A DNA stretch of 64,000 nt from JAZDRH01 sp047470865 (GTDB lineage Bacteria > Pseudomonadota > Gammaproteobacteria > Pseudomonadales > Pseudomonadaceae): contig NZ_JAZDRH010000004.1 of the NCBI RefSeq assembly GCF_047470865.1, positions 114,739 through 178,738 on the forward strand. Reading direction: 5' to 3'. Positions 1 through 7,798 of this stretch are shown one piece after another. Position numbers and translations under genes: made by a program. Numbering within the stretch: the first letter of the stretch is position 1; the number at the start of each line of letters is the position of its first letter. The notes under the pieces were generated by a model, which worked only from the letters and a program-made list of their open reading frames with translations, searched no databases and had not been told where the DNA came from.

Positions 1-1
1 A

Positions 2-79
2 GTGCGCTTAACTGAAGAAGAGCGTCAAGCGCGTATTGTAGAAGCCGAAAACGGAATTAAAGAATACTGTAAAGACTAA
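2..79 (+). CDS. C-terminal end of an unidentified protein (partial)
   Basis: An open frame enters from the left edge and ends at a TAA at 77-79, giving only 25 residues of a charged C-terminus (RLTEEERQARIVEAENGIKE, then YCKD). It runs convergently towards the yqcC-like gene that ends two bases later. The helical, Glu/Arg-rich tail is compatible with the end of a DUF4124-type envelope protein, which is what I would expect beside yqcC in pseudomonads. That is inference from context and not a domain match. Confidence 0.4.
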   Translation: MRLTEEERQARIVEAENGIKEYCKD

Positions 80-80
80 C

Positions 81-425
81 CTATTGCGGTAACGGTAAAT
101 GTCCTTCAGTAAGTAAATGATCTAACGCTTGCAGCCGTTTAACTAACGGCTGCATTTTGTCTAATTTATCCTTAAATCGCTCTAATGCCATAGGTGCAAT
201 AGCACTTTTAGCTGGTAGTGGCTGACCTGATTGCACTAAAGCGATCATTCTTGGTAAAAAAACCCATTGCAGCCATTGTTCAAGATCTAATCTATCTACG
301 CAAAATGGCTCTGAGCTCATCAGCGCATCGGCATCAGGCGCTTGTTCTGACCACAATCCAGCGACCCTTAACTCGCGCTCAAGCCACAACAACTGTTCTG
401 CAACTAAATTAATATGTTGTGACAT
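81..425 (-). CDS. yqcC: YqcC family protein (DUF446)
   Basis: A 114-residue soluble, mostly helical protein with the YqcC/DUF446 pattern: an N-terminal helix ending WLERELR, then LW at about residue 24, a central PFCVDRLDLEQWLQWVFLPRM block (residues about 41-61) and a Pro-rich linker before the last helices. The family has no established biochemical role; the E. coli member sits beside the tRNA-pseudouridine synthase gene truC. Its ATG overlaps the stop of the upstream lipoprotein gene by one base (TAATG), so the two are translationally coupled and probably co-transcribed with mrcB. The same trio occurs in Pseudomonas. Confidence 0.8.
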   Translation of the reverse strand: MSQHINLVAEQLLWLERELRVAGLWSEQAPDADALMSSEPFCVDRLDLEQWLQWVFLPRMIALVQSGQPLPAKSAIAPMALERFKDKLDKMQPLVKRLQALDHLLTEGHLPLPQ

Positions 426-1201
426 TAAAGTAATACCTTCGCCCGCTCACGAGCTTGAGCCGCACCCGCTGCATCATTGCGTTCATCTCGCGAACGTGCT
501 ATCAACTCCCAAAAACTAGCCTGTAGCGCTGGCTTATTATTACTTAAACTTAAACCTCGTTGCGCCATCTGTTCAGCTGTAGCAGGTTCGCCTTGGGCAA
601 GATAAATTTCAGATAGACGATGCAAAATAATAGGCTCGGCTGGTGCGATACGTTGCGCGCGTTCAAGCTGAGCAGCCGCATTATTGAAATCCCCCCGCTG
701 AGCCGATTGTTCTGCACTGGTAATCAACGCCTGCACTGGGGCTGGCAACGGCTGCTGTGCATAATTTGCTTGAGCTGAGCGTAATTTAGCTTGATAGTCT
801 TGGGATTTCTCTTCGAAGACTTGCTGCTGTTGCCCTAGCTGCGCGCGCGCCTGTCCCTCGGCGGCTTGCCAGTCTTGCTGCCCTGGGGTTTGACTAGCTG
901 ACCATGGTTGGTTGTAGGCTTGTGTATTAGTGTTCGTGGCTGACTCATGTTCAACCACAATACGATTACTCGTCTGATGCCCACTAACCACAACGGTTTC
1001 GCTAGCTTGGTTAGTGCTTGATCCCGCATAATATTGCCCTGTTGATACACTCTGCGGCTGACGCGCATTAATATCTCTAAGCGTACCTGGCGTTAGCTTG
1101 GTTCCCGCCTCAACTACAGGAACTTTTGCCCCTGTACTATTACAACCACTTAAAAACACACTACCGGCTATTGCCAGTGTTAATACTGCGTATTTACTCA
1201 A
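425..1201 (-). CDS. TPR-containing outer-membrane lipoprotein next to PBP1b
   Basis: I place the start at a TTG (1201-1199) preceded by GAGGA about ten bases upstream. This gives a 258-residue protein with a clean lipoprotein signal, MSKYAVLTLAIAGSVFLSGC, and Cys20 as the lipidated residue. The longer frame back to 1258 adds a non-signal-like extension overlapping mrcB. After the signal comes a Ser/Thr/Asn-rich linker, a Gln/Ala-rich probable coiled coil (about residues 110-150) and a C-terminal tetratricopeptide region (about 155-258, with blocks ending AQRGDFNNAAAQLERAQRIA and AEPIILHRLSEIYLAQGEPA). A partner role with the neighbouring penicillin-binding protein, as for other PBP1b-associated lipoproteins, is inference from adjacency. 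Confidence 0.7.
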   Translation of the reverse strand: MSKYAVLTLAIAGSVFLSGCNSTGAKVPVVEAGTKLTPGTLRDINARQPQSVSTGQYYAGSSTNQASETVVVSGHQTSNRIVVEHESATNTNTQAYNQPWSASQTPGQQDWQAAEGQARAQLGQQQQVFEEKSQDYQAKLRSAQANYAQQPLPAPVQALITSAEQSAQRGDFNNAAAQLERAQRIAPAEPIILHRLSEIYLAQGEPATAEQMAQRGLSLSNNKPALQASFWELIARSRDERNDAAGAAQARERAKVLL

Positions 1202-1214
1202 AACGCAATCCTCA

Positions 1215-3521
1215 TTAATTAGTCCAGCCACGATTCCAACCAGGAGCATCCACCTCATCAGGAGTACATGGCATAGCTACTGGTGCGCTACCTTTAATGT
1301 ACGGCATTTTAACAGCACCTGCGCAACCTTCCATACTTCCTTGTCCAGATATAGGATCAATCCACGCAAATTCAACATTCGATGGTACTGACATATTTAG
1401 TGATAACGGCTGAGCTTTTTGCATAAAAATCGACCACAACTGCAAAGCCCCCGTAGCACCTGTTAATGATGTGCTGGCGTTATCATCACGCCCCATCCAG
1501 GCAACAGCCAGTAAATCTTGACCGAAGCCTGCAAACCAGCTATCACGCGAATCATTACTAGTACCCGTTTTGCCTGCTAACACCGTATTTTTAGACACGC
1601 GATTATAGACTGAGCGCCCTGTACCTTCTGTCATTGTACGACGCATTGCTTCTTGCGTTAAATAAATAGCGCCAGCATCAAAGCGCTGCTCAACCTTCAT
1701 AGAATAGCGATTTAATGGCTCACCTTTAGCGGTTAAAACATTTCGAATAGAACGCAAAGGTGTGTTAAACCCACCGTTAGCAATAGTTTGATAAACATCA
1801 GCCACTTCTACGGGCGCTAAATCACCAGAGCCTAACAAAATAGCAGGATACGCTGGCCAGTTACGCTTTAAGCCTAATCGTTTAAGCACATCCAGTACTT
1901 GCGGCACTCCAACTTCCAGCCCTAAACGTGCTGTTGAGATATTATAAGAGCGTGCCAAGCCTTGATACAGATATATAGTGCCATGTTCTTTACGGTCATA
2001 GTTACGCGGTGTCCATAAGCTGCCATCTGCGTTTTTAACCGAGAAATTAGTGTCCTGCACAAAACTTGTTAAGGTATAGCGATCAGCCTGTTCTAATGCT
2101 GCTAAATAAATAGCTGGTTTGACCAATGAACCAATAGGACGATTTGTATCTAACGCCCGATTAAAACCTGCATAGCGCGCATCACGACCACCCAGCAATG
2201 CTAAAACCTCGCCCGTATTGGGGTTAGTTACAACAAAGGCGGCTTCTACTTTATCAATACCATTGCGCCCTTTTAACTGAGCATAGGTTTCTTGCATTGA
2301 CTGCTCTGCTTTAAACTGCAAAACAGGATCTAAACTGGTGAAAATACTCAAGCCTTCTTCAGTAAGGTCTTTTTCTTCATAATCCTCACGCAACTGGCGC
2401 TTAATGAGATCCATAAAAGCTGGGTAATTATTATTCACCATAGAACCTAGCTTGCTCACGCCCAAAGGCTGCTGTTTTGCCTGAGCGCTTACTTCTTGGC
2501 TCACTACATTTTGCGCTGCCAGCTTATCCAATACCCAGTTGCGCCGTTCTAAAGCAGTCTCAGGATTACGCCGTGGATTAAACTTACTTGGACCGTTTAC
2601 CATAGCGACTAAGAGCGCTACTTGATGCAACTTTAACTCATTAAATGGTTGGCCAAAATAATACTGACTAGCAAGGCCAAATCCATGTATTGCACGTTGA
2701 CCATCTTGCCCTAAGTACACTTCATTAAGATAAGCTTCTAAAATCTCATTTTTGTCGTAATGAATTTCCAATAAAACGGCCATTAAAGCTTCATTGGCTT
2801 TACGTTTTAAACTACGCTCATTGGTTAAAAAGAAATTCTTAACTAACTGTTGGGTTAAGGTACTGGCCCCCTCAAGCTTACTTGAGCGTAAATTATTTAT
2901 AACCGCTCTAAGAATAGACTTAGGGGCTATTCCAAAGTGATTATAAAATTCACGATCTTCAATTGTAGTTAAGGTTTCAATCAATAATGGTGGCGCATCT
3001 TTTAACTGAATAAGGATTCTATCTTCTGTATGCGCAGGATAGATTCCCCCCAGCAACACGGGTTCTAAACGCGCGACAGGATAAGCTTGCCCATTGGTCT
3101 GGCTTAAGCCGGCGACAAAATCCCCCGAAAAGGTTACACGCAAAGGTAATGATGGCTCTTGCCCATCGTAAAAAGTAAAACCGCGCGTATAAATATCGAC
3201 CGTATTTTTTCCTGAAACATATTCACCTGAACCAGTCAGTGCGGTTTCTTGGCGATAACCTAGAGCAGAGAGTTCAGTTAAAAAGTCTTTTTGCGTGAGC
3301 TTTTGTCCAACATACAATTCAAGTGGACGCGCATAGACTTTAGCAGGGATGGTCCAACGCTTACCTGAGAATTTTTCTTGAACAATGCCATCAAGGTAAA
3401 TCATATAGCCACCAATGGCGACTATAGCGACTAAACTTAATTTAACGCACCAGCCCAAAATACGGCGTATCAAGCCTTTTTTAGGTTTTGTTTTACGTGA
3501 CCTAGAAGATTTACGAGCCAT
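1215..3521 (-). CDS. mrcB: Penicillin-binding protein 1B (bifunctional peptidoglycan synthase)
   Basis: A 768-residue inner-membrane enzyme that polymerises lipid II and cross-links peptidoglycan. A basic cytoplasmic tail precedes one membrane segment (about 26-45) and a UB2H-like region (about 60-150). The GT51 glycosyltransferase follows, with catalytic Glu188 in TIEDREFYNHFG and the EGASTLTQQLVKN motif. The transpeptidase domain has the active serine in GSLVKP (Ser465, Lys468), SYN at 525-527 and KTGT at 651-654. All motifs are intact and length is normal for PBP1b. It starts with ATG at 3521 and is divergent from the APH/P-loop gene; the lipoprotein and yqcC follow it on the same strand. 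Confidence 0.96.
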   Translation of the reverse strand: MARKSSRSRKTKPKKGLIRRILGWCVKLSLVAIVAIGGYMIYLDGIVQEKFSGKRWTIPAKVYARPLELYVGQKLTQKDFLTELSALGYRQETALTGSGEYVSGKNTVDIYTRGFTFYDGQEPSLPLRVTFSGDFVAGLSQTNGQAYPVARLEPVLLGGIYPAHTEDRILIQLKDAPPLLIETLTTIEDREFYNHFGIAPKSILRAVINNLRSSKLEGASTLTQQLVKNFFLTNERSLKRKANEALMAVLLEIHYDKNEILEAYLNEVYLGQDGQRAIHGFGLASQYYFGQPFNELKLHQVALLVAMVNGPSKFNPRRNPETALERRNWVLDKLAAQNVVSQEVSAQAKQQPLGVSKLGSMVNNNYPAFMDLIKRQLREDYEEKDLTEEGLSIFTSLDPVLQFKAEQSMQETYAQLKGRNGIDKVEAAFVVTNPNTGEVLALLGGRDARYAGFNRALDTNRPIGSLVKPAIYLAALEQADRYTLTSFVQDTNFSVKNADGSLWTPRNYDRKEHGTIYLYQGLARSYNISTARLGLEVGVPQVLDVLKRLGLKRNWPAYPAILLGSGDLAPVEVADVYQTIANGGFNTPLRSIRNVLTAKGEPLNRYSMKVEQRFDAGAIYLTQEAMRRTMTEGTGRSVYNRVSKNTVLAGKTGTSNDSRDSWFAGFGQDLLAVAWMGRDDNASTSLTGATGALQLWSIFMQKAQPLSLNMSVPSNVEFAWIDPISGQGSMEGCAGAVKMPYIKGSAPVAMPCTPDEVDAPGWNRGWTN

Positions 3522-3637
3522 AACGCTTAAATTTACCTATATTGTTTTACGCTAAGCTTTGTGCAAATGCACTTTGCATGGAGCCAAACTCTCGCCATAA
3601 TGAGATGATACATTGTAGAAGATTCAAGGATCAATTT

Positions 3638-5203
3638 GTGACCCAAGCCCTTATCAATGCTTTACATAACCCGCAAGCTTACTCACATAACGTAGATGAC
3701 ATAAAAGTTATTGAAACGCAAATTTCATGGGTCATTCTTACCGGTGAGTATGCTTATAAGATTAAAAAAGCCGTTGACTTTGGGTTTCTTAATTTCACTG
3801 CACTAACTACACGCCACCACTTCTGCAACGAAGAACTACGACTAAATCAGCGTTTAACTCAAGATATCTACTTAGAAGTCGTCCCTATTACAGGCACCAC
3901 TGACCACCCACAGATGGATGGCAAAGCAGGTGAAGTCATTGAGTACGCAGTCAAAATGCGCCAATTCCCACAAAGCCAGTTGCTTGGCAATTTACAACGC
4001 AGTGGCGAGTTAAACGAACAGTATATCGACACACTGACGCATAAGATTGCAAAATTTCATATTAGTGCCCCATCCGTTCCTGCCGATCATCCATTAGGTG
4101 ATCCTCAAGCTATTATGGCGCCTATTCGCCAGAACTTTGAGCAAATTCGAGAAATGCTCACAGAACCAAGAGATTTCATTCAACTCGATGCTTTAGAAGC
4201 TTGGGCTGAATCTAGTTTTGAGCGACTAAAACCTTTATTGGAGGCGCGTCGTCATCAAGGGCTGATTAAAGAATGCCATGGTGATATTCATCTGGGTAAC
4301 GTAACTTTGTTAGATGGTGAAGTCACACTATTTGATTGCATCGAATTTTATGAGCCTTTTCGCCTCATTGACGTCGCTTGCGATGCTGCTTTTCTAGCCA
4401 TGGATTTAGATGATCGTGGACTAAAAGCCATGTCGCGCCGTTTTGTCAATTCATGGCTTGAAGAAACAGGCGACTTTGCAGCCATTCCGCTAATTAATTT
4501 TTATAAAGCCTTCCGCGCCATGGTGCGTGGCAAAGTAAACCTGTTTCGCTTAGCTCAAGAAGATGATGCTGTACAAAAAGCGGCTATCGTACAAATTTAT
4601 CGCAAATATGCTGACTTAGCTGAAAGCTACAGTGCTATTCCATGCCGTTTTCTAGCCATCACACATGGTATTTCTGCGGTTGGCAAAAGCCATTTAGCTA
4701 TGCGTTTGGTAGAAGCTTTGGGCGCCTTACGTTTTCGCTCCTATGCTGAACGCCAGCGCTTATTCGGTGAGCAGCCAAAAGAGGCCGCCAACCTAATGCG
4801 AGCCGGCATTTATACACCACAAGCCAGTGATGCCACCTACCAACGGTTACATGATCTGGCCAAGCAAGCACTACAAGCAGGCTATTCTGTGGTTATTGAC
4901 GCCACTTATTTAGAACAAGCGCGACGCCTTGCTGCCTTAAATATTGCAGAAAATGAAGGCGTGCCTTTCTTTATTTTAGATTGCCAAGCACCTGATGAGG
5001 TGGTTGCTGCTTGGCTAGCCCAACGCCCACATCAAATCATTGACCCTTCTGAAGCAACCAATGAGATTATCCAAATTCAGCAAGCAAATCGCCAGCCTTT
5101 AAATGCTGAGGAAAAGGCGCACCGTTATTTGGTAGAGACTAACGAAACTATTACCACTGACAAGTTAATTGAACACTTACGCCAACGTATCCCTGGTTTA
5201 TAA
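3638..5203 (+). CDS. Fused aminoglycoside-phosphotransferase-like / P-loop kinase protein
   Basis: I choose the GTG at 3638 (AAGGA seven bases upstream), giving 521 residues; the frame is open further back, but without a good ribosome site. The N-terminal half is an APH/choline-kinase-like fold with HGDIHLGN (residues 214-221) as catalytic loop and a FDCIEF metal-binding segment replacing the usual DxD. The C-terminal half carries a P-loop GISAVGKS (344-351) and looks like a zeta-toxin/gluconokinase-type small-molecule kinase. Such bifunctional proteins are widespread in proteobacteria, but their substrate is unknown, so no resistance phenotype should be assumed. It is divergent from mrcB, as in Pseudomonas. 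Confidence 0.8.
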   Translation: MTQALINALHNPQAYSHNVDDIKVIETQISWVILTGEYAYKIKKAVDFGFLNFTALTTRHHFCNEELRLNQRLTQDIYLEVVPITGTTDHPQMDGKAGEVIEYAVKMRQFPQSQLLGNLQRSGELNEQYIDTLTHKIAKFHISAPSVPADHPLGDPQAIMAPIRQNFEQIREMLTEPRDFIQLDALEAWAESSFERLKPLLEARRHQGLIKECHGDIHLGNVTLLDGEVTLFDCIEFYEPFRLIDVACDAAFLAMDLDDRGLKAMSRRFVNSWLEETGDFAAIPLINFYKAFRAMVRGKVNLFRLAQEDDAVQKAAIVQIYRKYADLAESYSAIPCRFLAITHGISAVGKSHLAMRLVEALGALRFRSYAERQRLFGEQPKEAANLMRAGIYTPQASDATYQRLHDLAKQALQAGYSVVIDATYLEQARRLAALNIAENEGVPFFILDCQAPDEVVAAWLAQRPHQIIDPSEATNEIIQIQQANRQPLNAEEKAHRYLVETNETITTDKLIEHLRQRIPGL

Positions 5204-5206
5204 GCC

Positions 5207-5237
5207 TAAAAGCGCGCCTAACAGCGCGTTTTTTTAT
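5207..5237 (+). terminator. Probable intrinsic terminator after the APH/kinase gene
   Basis: A short GC-rich inverted repeat (GCGCG near 5210 pairing with CGCG near 5224) is followed by a run of seven T. It overlaps the 3' end of the convergent transporter gene. The stem is short and slightly irregular. Confidence 0.45.
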
Positions 5238-6171
5238 GCGTTTGAGGCTCTTTTTTACGCGCCCAATACATGGCCAATAAAGAGCCAGATACATTATGCC
5301 AAACACTAAATATAGCACTTGGCACGGCCGCTAAAGGGCCAAGATAGGCAGCCGATAAAGCAACACCCAAGCCTGAGTTTTGCATGCCCACTTCAATAGC
5401 AATAGTCTTACTATCAGTAAAGCTACAGTTAAATAAACGTGCCAATGCATAACCCAGTAAACAACCTGCACCGTTATGTAGGATCACCACCAAAAACACT
5501 AGCCCGCCCGCTTCAATAATTTTGCTTCGACTACTTGCCACAATGGCCGCCACAATTAAGATAATTGCCGTGGTTGATAAAAAGGGTAAAAACACTTGAG
5601 CGCTGCTTGATAGTTTAGGAAATAAACTATTGACTGCCACACCTAAAACAATAGGCAATAAAACCATTTGCAACACAGAAATAAACATACTCCATGCGGA
5701 AACCTCAATCCATTGGCTTGCTAAAAGATAGAAAATAATAGGTGTTAGGACAGGCGCAAGTAAGGTAGAAACAGAGGTGCACGCCACCGATAAACTCAGG
5801 TTACCGCGAGCTAAATAGGCCATCACATTAGAAGCAGTACCACCAGGGCAAGCGCCTACTAGAATAACGCCAGCCGCTAGCTCTGCGGGCAACTTAAAAC
5901 CTAATGCCAGAGCAAAGGCTATTAGTGGCATCAGGCTAAACTGGGCAACCACACCTATAGCTACCACTTTAGGCTGACGAAAAACCTCCTTGAAATCATT
6001 AGGTGTAAGGGTTGCTCCCATACCAAACATAATGAGGCCAAGCATCCAAGGAATATATGCCGTTAACCATTGAAAATAGTCTGGAAGATAGAATGCCACC
6101 ACGCTCAGAAACAGCATCCAAACGGCAAAGGTTTTTACAATCAACTGGCTTAAACGCAAAAGTAATTTCAT
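5218..6171 (-). CDS. Bile acid:sodium symporter (BASS) family transporter
   Basis: A 317-residue integral membrane protein with about nine to ten hydrophobic segments. The BASS signature is clear: MFGMGATLTPNDF (about residues 49-61), then GACPGGTASNVMAYLARGN (about 106-124) and, late in the protein, AIEVGMQNSGLGVALS. Relatives move organic anions with sodium; the bacterial member PanS imports ketopantoate, but substrate cannot be read from sequence. The tail is basic (ARKKEPQTHKKTRC), as expected for a cytoplasmic end. It lies downstream of nudF on the same strand with 65 bases between them. Confidence 0.85.
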   Translation of the reverse strand: MKLLLRLSQLIVKTFAVWMLFLSVVAFYLPDYFQWLTAYIPWMLGLIMFGMGATLTPNDFKEVFRQPKVVAIGVVAQFSLMPLIAFALALGFKLPAELAAGVILVGACPGGTASNVMAYLARGNLSLSVACTSVSTLLAPVLTPIIFYLLASQWIEVSAWSMFISVLQMVLLPIVLGVAVNSLFPKLSSSAQVFLPFLSTTAIILIVAAIVASSRSKIIEAGGLVFLVVILHNGAGCLLGYALARLFNCSFTDSKTIAIEVGMQNSGLGVALSAAYLGPLAAVPSAIFSVWHNVSGSLLAMYWARKKEPQTHKKTRC

Positions 6172-6198
6172 AACAAAACAAGCTTTAATACTAAAACT

Positions 6199-6223
6199 GC
6201 ATTAAAGCCTGTTTTTTTAATGC
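6199..6223 (-). terminator. Weak hairpin between nudF and the BASS transporter
   Basis: GCATTAAA (6199-6206) pairs with TTTAATGC (6216-6223) around a nine-base loop. It is AT-rich and lacks a long T tract on the minus strand, so it may be only a partial terminator between the two genes. Confidence 0.3.
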
Positions 6224-6236
6224 TTAGCAAGCCTTC

Positions 6237-6860
6237 TTATTTCGCTTGCCAAAGGCTCACTACTTCCTGTTTATTTAAGGCAAGCCATTGCAACGTAATA
6301 ATGCTAGCTGCGTTATCAATGCGCCCATCTTTTACGGCAGCTAAAGCAGCATCTAATGACCAAACATGCACGCGGATATCTTCACCCTCTTCGGCTAAGC
6401 CAAAAACCCCACCTGCATCTTTAGTTGAGCATTTTCCAACAAACAGATGCACATATTCATCACTGCCACCTGGGGAAGGATAATAGCTTGTTACAGGCCA
6501 AAGCTCCTGCAACTGCAAATTAGCTTCTTCTAAAGCTTCACGACGAGCAACCTGTTGTGGCGTTTCATCTGTGTCAATAATGCCTGCAACAATTTCAAGC
6601 AGCCAAGGATGCTTGGACTTGGTTAATGCCCCAATACGAAATTGCTCAACCAAAACTACGCTATCGGTTTGAGGATCATAAGGTAAAACACAAACCGCAT
6701 CTGGACGCACAAAAAGCTCTCGATTAATCACAGGCCCCATATTGCCTGCAAACTGCCGATGTTTAAGCTGATATTTATCCAAACGATAAAAGCCTTTAAA
6801 CGCTGTTTCATGCTGCACTATTTCGATATCTGGACTTTTCGCTTGTTTAAAATCAGACAT
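6237..6860 (-). CDS. nudF: ADP-ribose pyrophosphatase (Nudix hydrolase)
   Basis: A 207-residue cytoplasmic enzyme that hydrolyses ADP-ribose to AMP and ribose 5-phosphate. The Nudix box is complete (G..DTDETPQQVARREALEEAN, about residues 112-134), with the REALEE core that binds divalent metal. Upstream of it the NudF/YffH-type segment VVLVEQFRIGA and downstream SPGGSDEYVHLFVG are present, which separates it from mutT-like members. In Pseudomonas nudF lies beside the DUF3298 lipoprotein gene, thiC and a tolC homologue, the same order as here. Confidence 0.9.
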   Translation of the reverse strand: MSDFKQAKSPDIEIVQHETAFKGFYRLDKYQLKHRQFAGNMGPVINRELFVRPDAVCVLPYDPQTDSVVLVEQFRIGALTKSKHPWLLEIVAGIIDTDETPQQVARREALEEANLQLQELWPVTSYYPSPGGSDEYVHLFVGKCSTKDAGGVFGLAEEGEDIRVHVWSLDAALAAVKDGRIDNAASIITLQWLALNKQEVVSLWQAK

Positions 6861-6964
6861 AGTTAGCCTCTTAAATATTAGTTGGTTTACCTATAAACTT
6901 AGCCCATTAAAACTGTCCAACGCCTCTACTGCGTTAGCAATATCGGTATAGGAGACCGTTATCT

Positions 6965-7693
6965 ATGTTGCGCTACTTAATAGTAAGCCTATTAGCTGTA
7001 TTTTTAATAGGTTGTCAAACATTTCAAAGCCATACCTCAAATTACCCACATGAGCGAATTCAATGGGAAAAACAAGCTGACCCTAACTGCACAGGTGATT
7101 TTTGTGCATTAGTTAATGTCGATACCTTAGTATTTAAAAACCAGCCTGAACTTAATCGCATTATTAACCAACGTCTATTAGATTTGGCTGATGACGTTGC
7201 TGCACAATCAGCTAATCGCACCTTAGAAGCCTATGCCGCTGACTTTTTGGCCAGCGCTGAAGATAACTGGCAGTCATGGTTACAAGCCAGTTTTGAAGGG
7301 CAAGTGGATGATGTAGTATCCCTTGAGTTTAAAAGCTACAGCTATACAGGTGGCGCCCACGGTAACTCACACCACACTACACTACTCTATGATACAAAGA
7401 AAAAAATTAGCCTAAGCTTGCAGGATTTATTATTACCAAACCAAGAAGATGCATTCTGGGAGCTGGCACAGAAAGCGCACTTACATTGGTTAAAATCTAA
7501 AGGCATTGAAGACCAAGCAAGCTTTTTACAGCAATGGCCGTTTCAACGTACAAACAATATTATTCTAACTGACAAAGCGATTTATTTGGATTACCCCGCC
7601 TATGCACTGGCACCTTATTCAATGGGTAATGCTGTACTCAAACTACCGAAAAATATGCTAGGTAAAATTATTAAGGCTAAATACATACAGTAA
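6965..7693 (+). CDS. DUF3298/RsiV-type lipoprotein
   Basis: A 242-residue exported protein with a lipoprotein signal (MLRYLIVSLLAVFLIGC, lipidation at Cys17). The region from about residue 110 has the DUF3298 hallmark SYSYTGGAHGNSHHTT and the downstream LSLQDLLLP, as in the RsiV anti-sigma/lysozyme-binding family. The homologous pseudomonad gene sits between nudF and thiC. The ATG follows a GGAGA about nine bases upstream. A lysozyme-binding or envelope-stress role is possible by family analogy only. Confidence 0.75.
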   Translation: MLRYLIVSLLAVFLIGCQTFQSHTSNYPHERIQWEKQADPNCTGDFCALVNVDTLVFKNQPELNRIINQRLLDLADDVAAQSANRTLEAYAADFLASAEDNWQSWLQASFEGQVDDVVSLEFKSYSYTGGAHGNSHHTTLLYDTKKKISLSLQDLLLPNQEDAFWELAQKAHLHWLKSKGIEDQASFLQQWPFQRTNNIILTDKAIYLDYPAYALAPYSMGNAVLKLPKNMLGKIIKAKYIQ

Positions 7694-7778
7694 AAATACC
7701 CAGCTGTTTGCAAGTTTGCCTTCGAAGGTTACTGAACAATCTAACTTTCGAAGGCAAAGTGCCCTTAGTGGGTATTTT
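7693..7778. terminator. Nested double hairpin between convergent genes
   Basis: An outer perfect 10-bp stem, AAAATACCCA (7693-7702) with TGGGTATTTT (7769-7778), encloses a second near-perfect 17-bp stem built from TTTGCCTTCGAAGGTTA (7715-7731) and TAACTTTCGAAGGCAAA (7742-7758). It separates the lipoprotein gene from thiC, which run towards each other, and would fold on both strands. Confidence 0.7.
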
Positions 7779-7798
7779 CTTAACCAATAAAGCGCTAT

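Noticed and set aside
1201..1258. Longer N-terminus for the TPR lipoprotein gene
   Set aside because: It places residues before a perfect lipoprotein signal; the TTG at 1201 with GAGGA fits better.
3638..5203. Aminoglycoside resistance gene
   Set aside because: The APH-like domain is part of a common proteobacterial fusion of unknown substrate and sits in a conserved housekeeping context.
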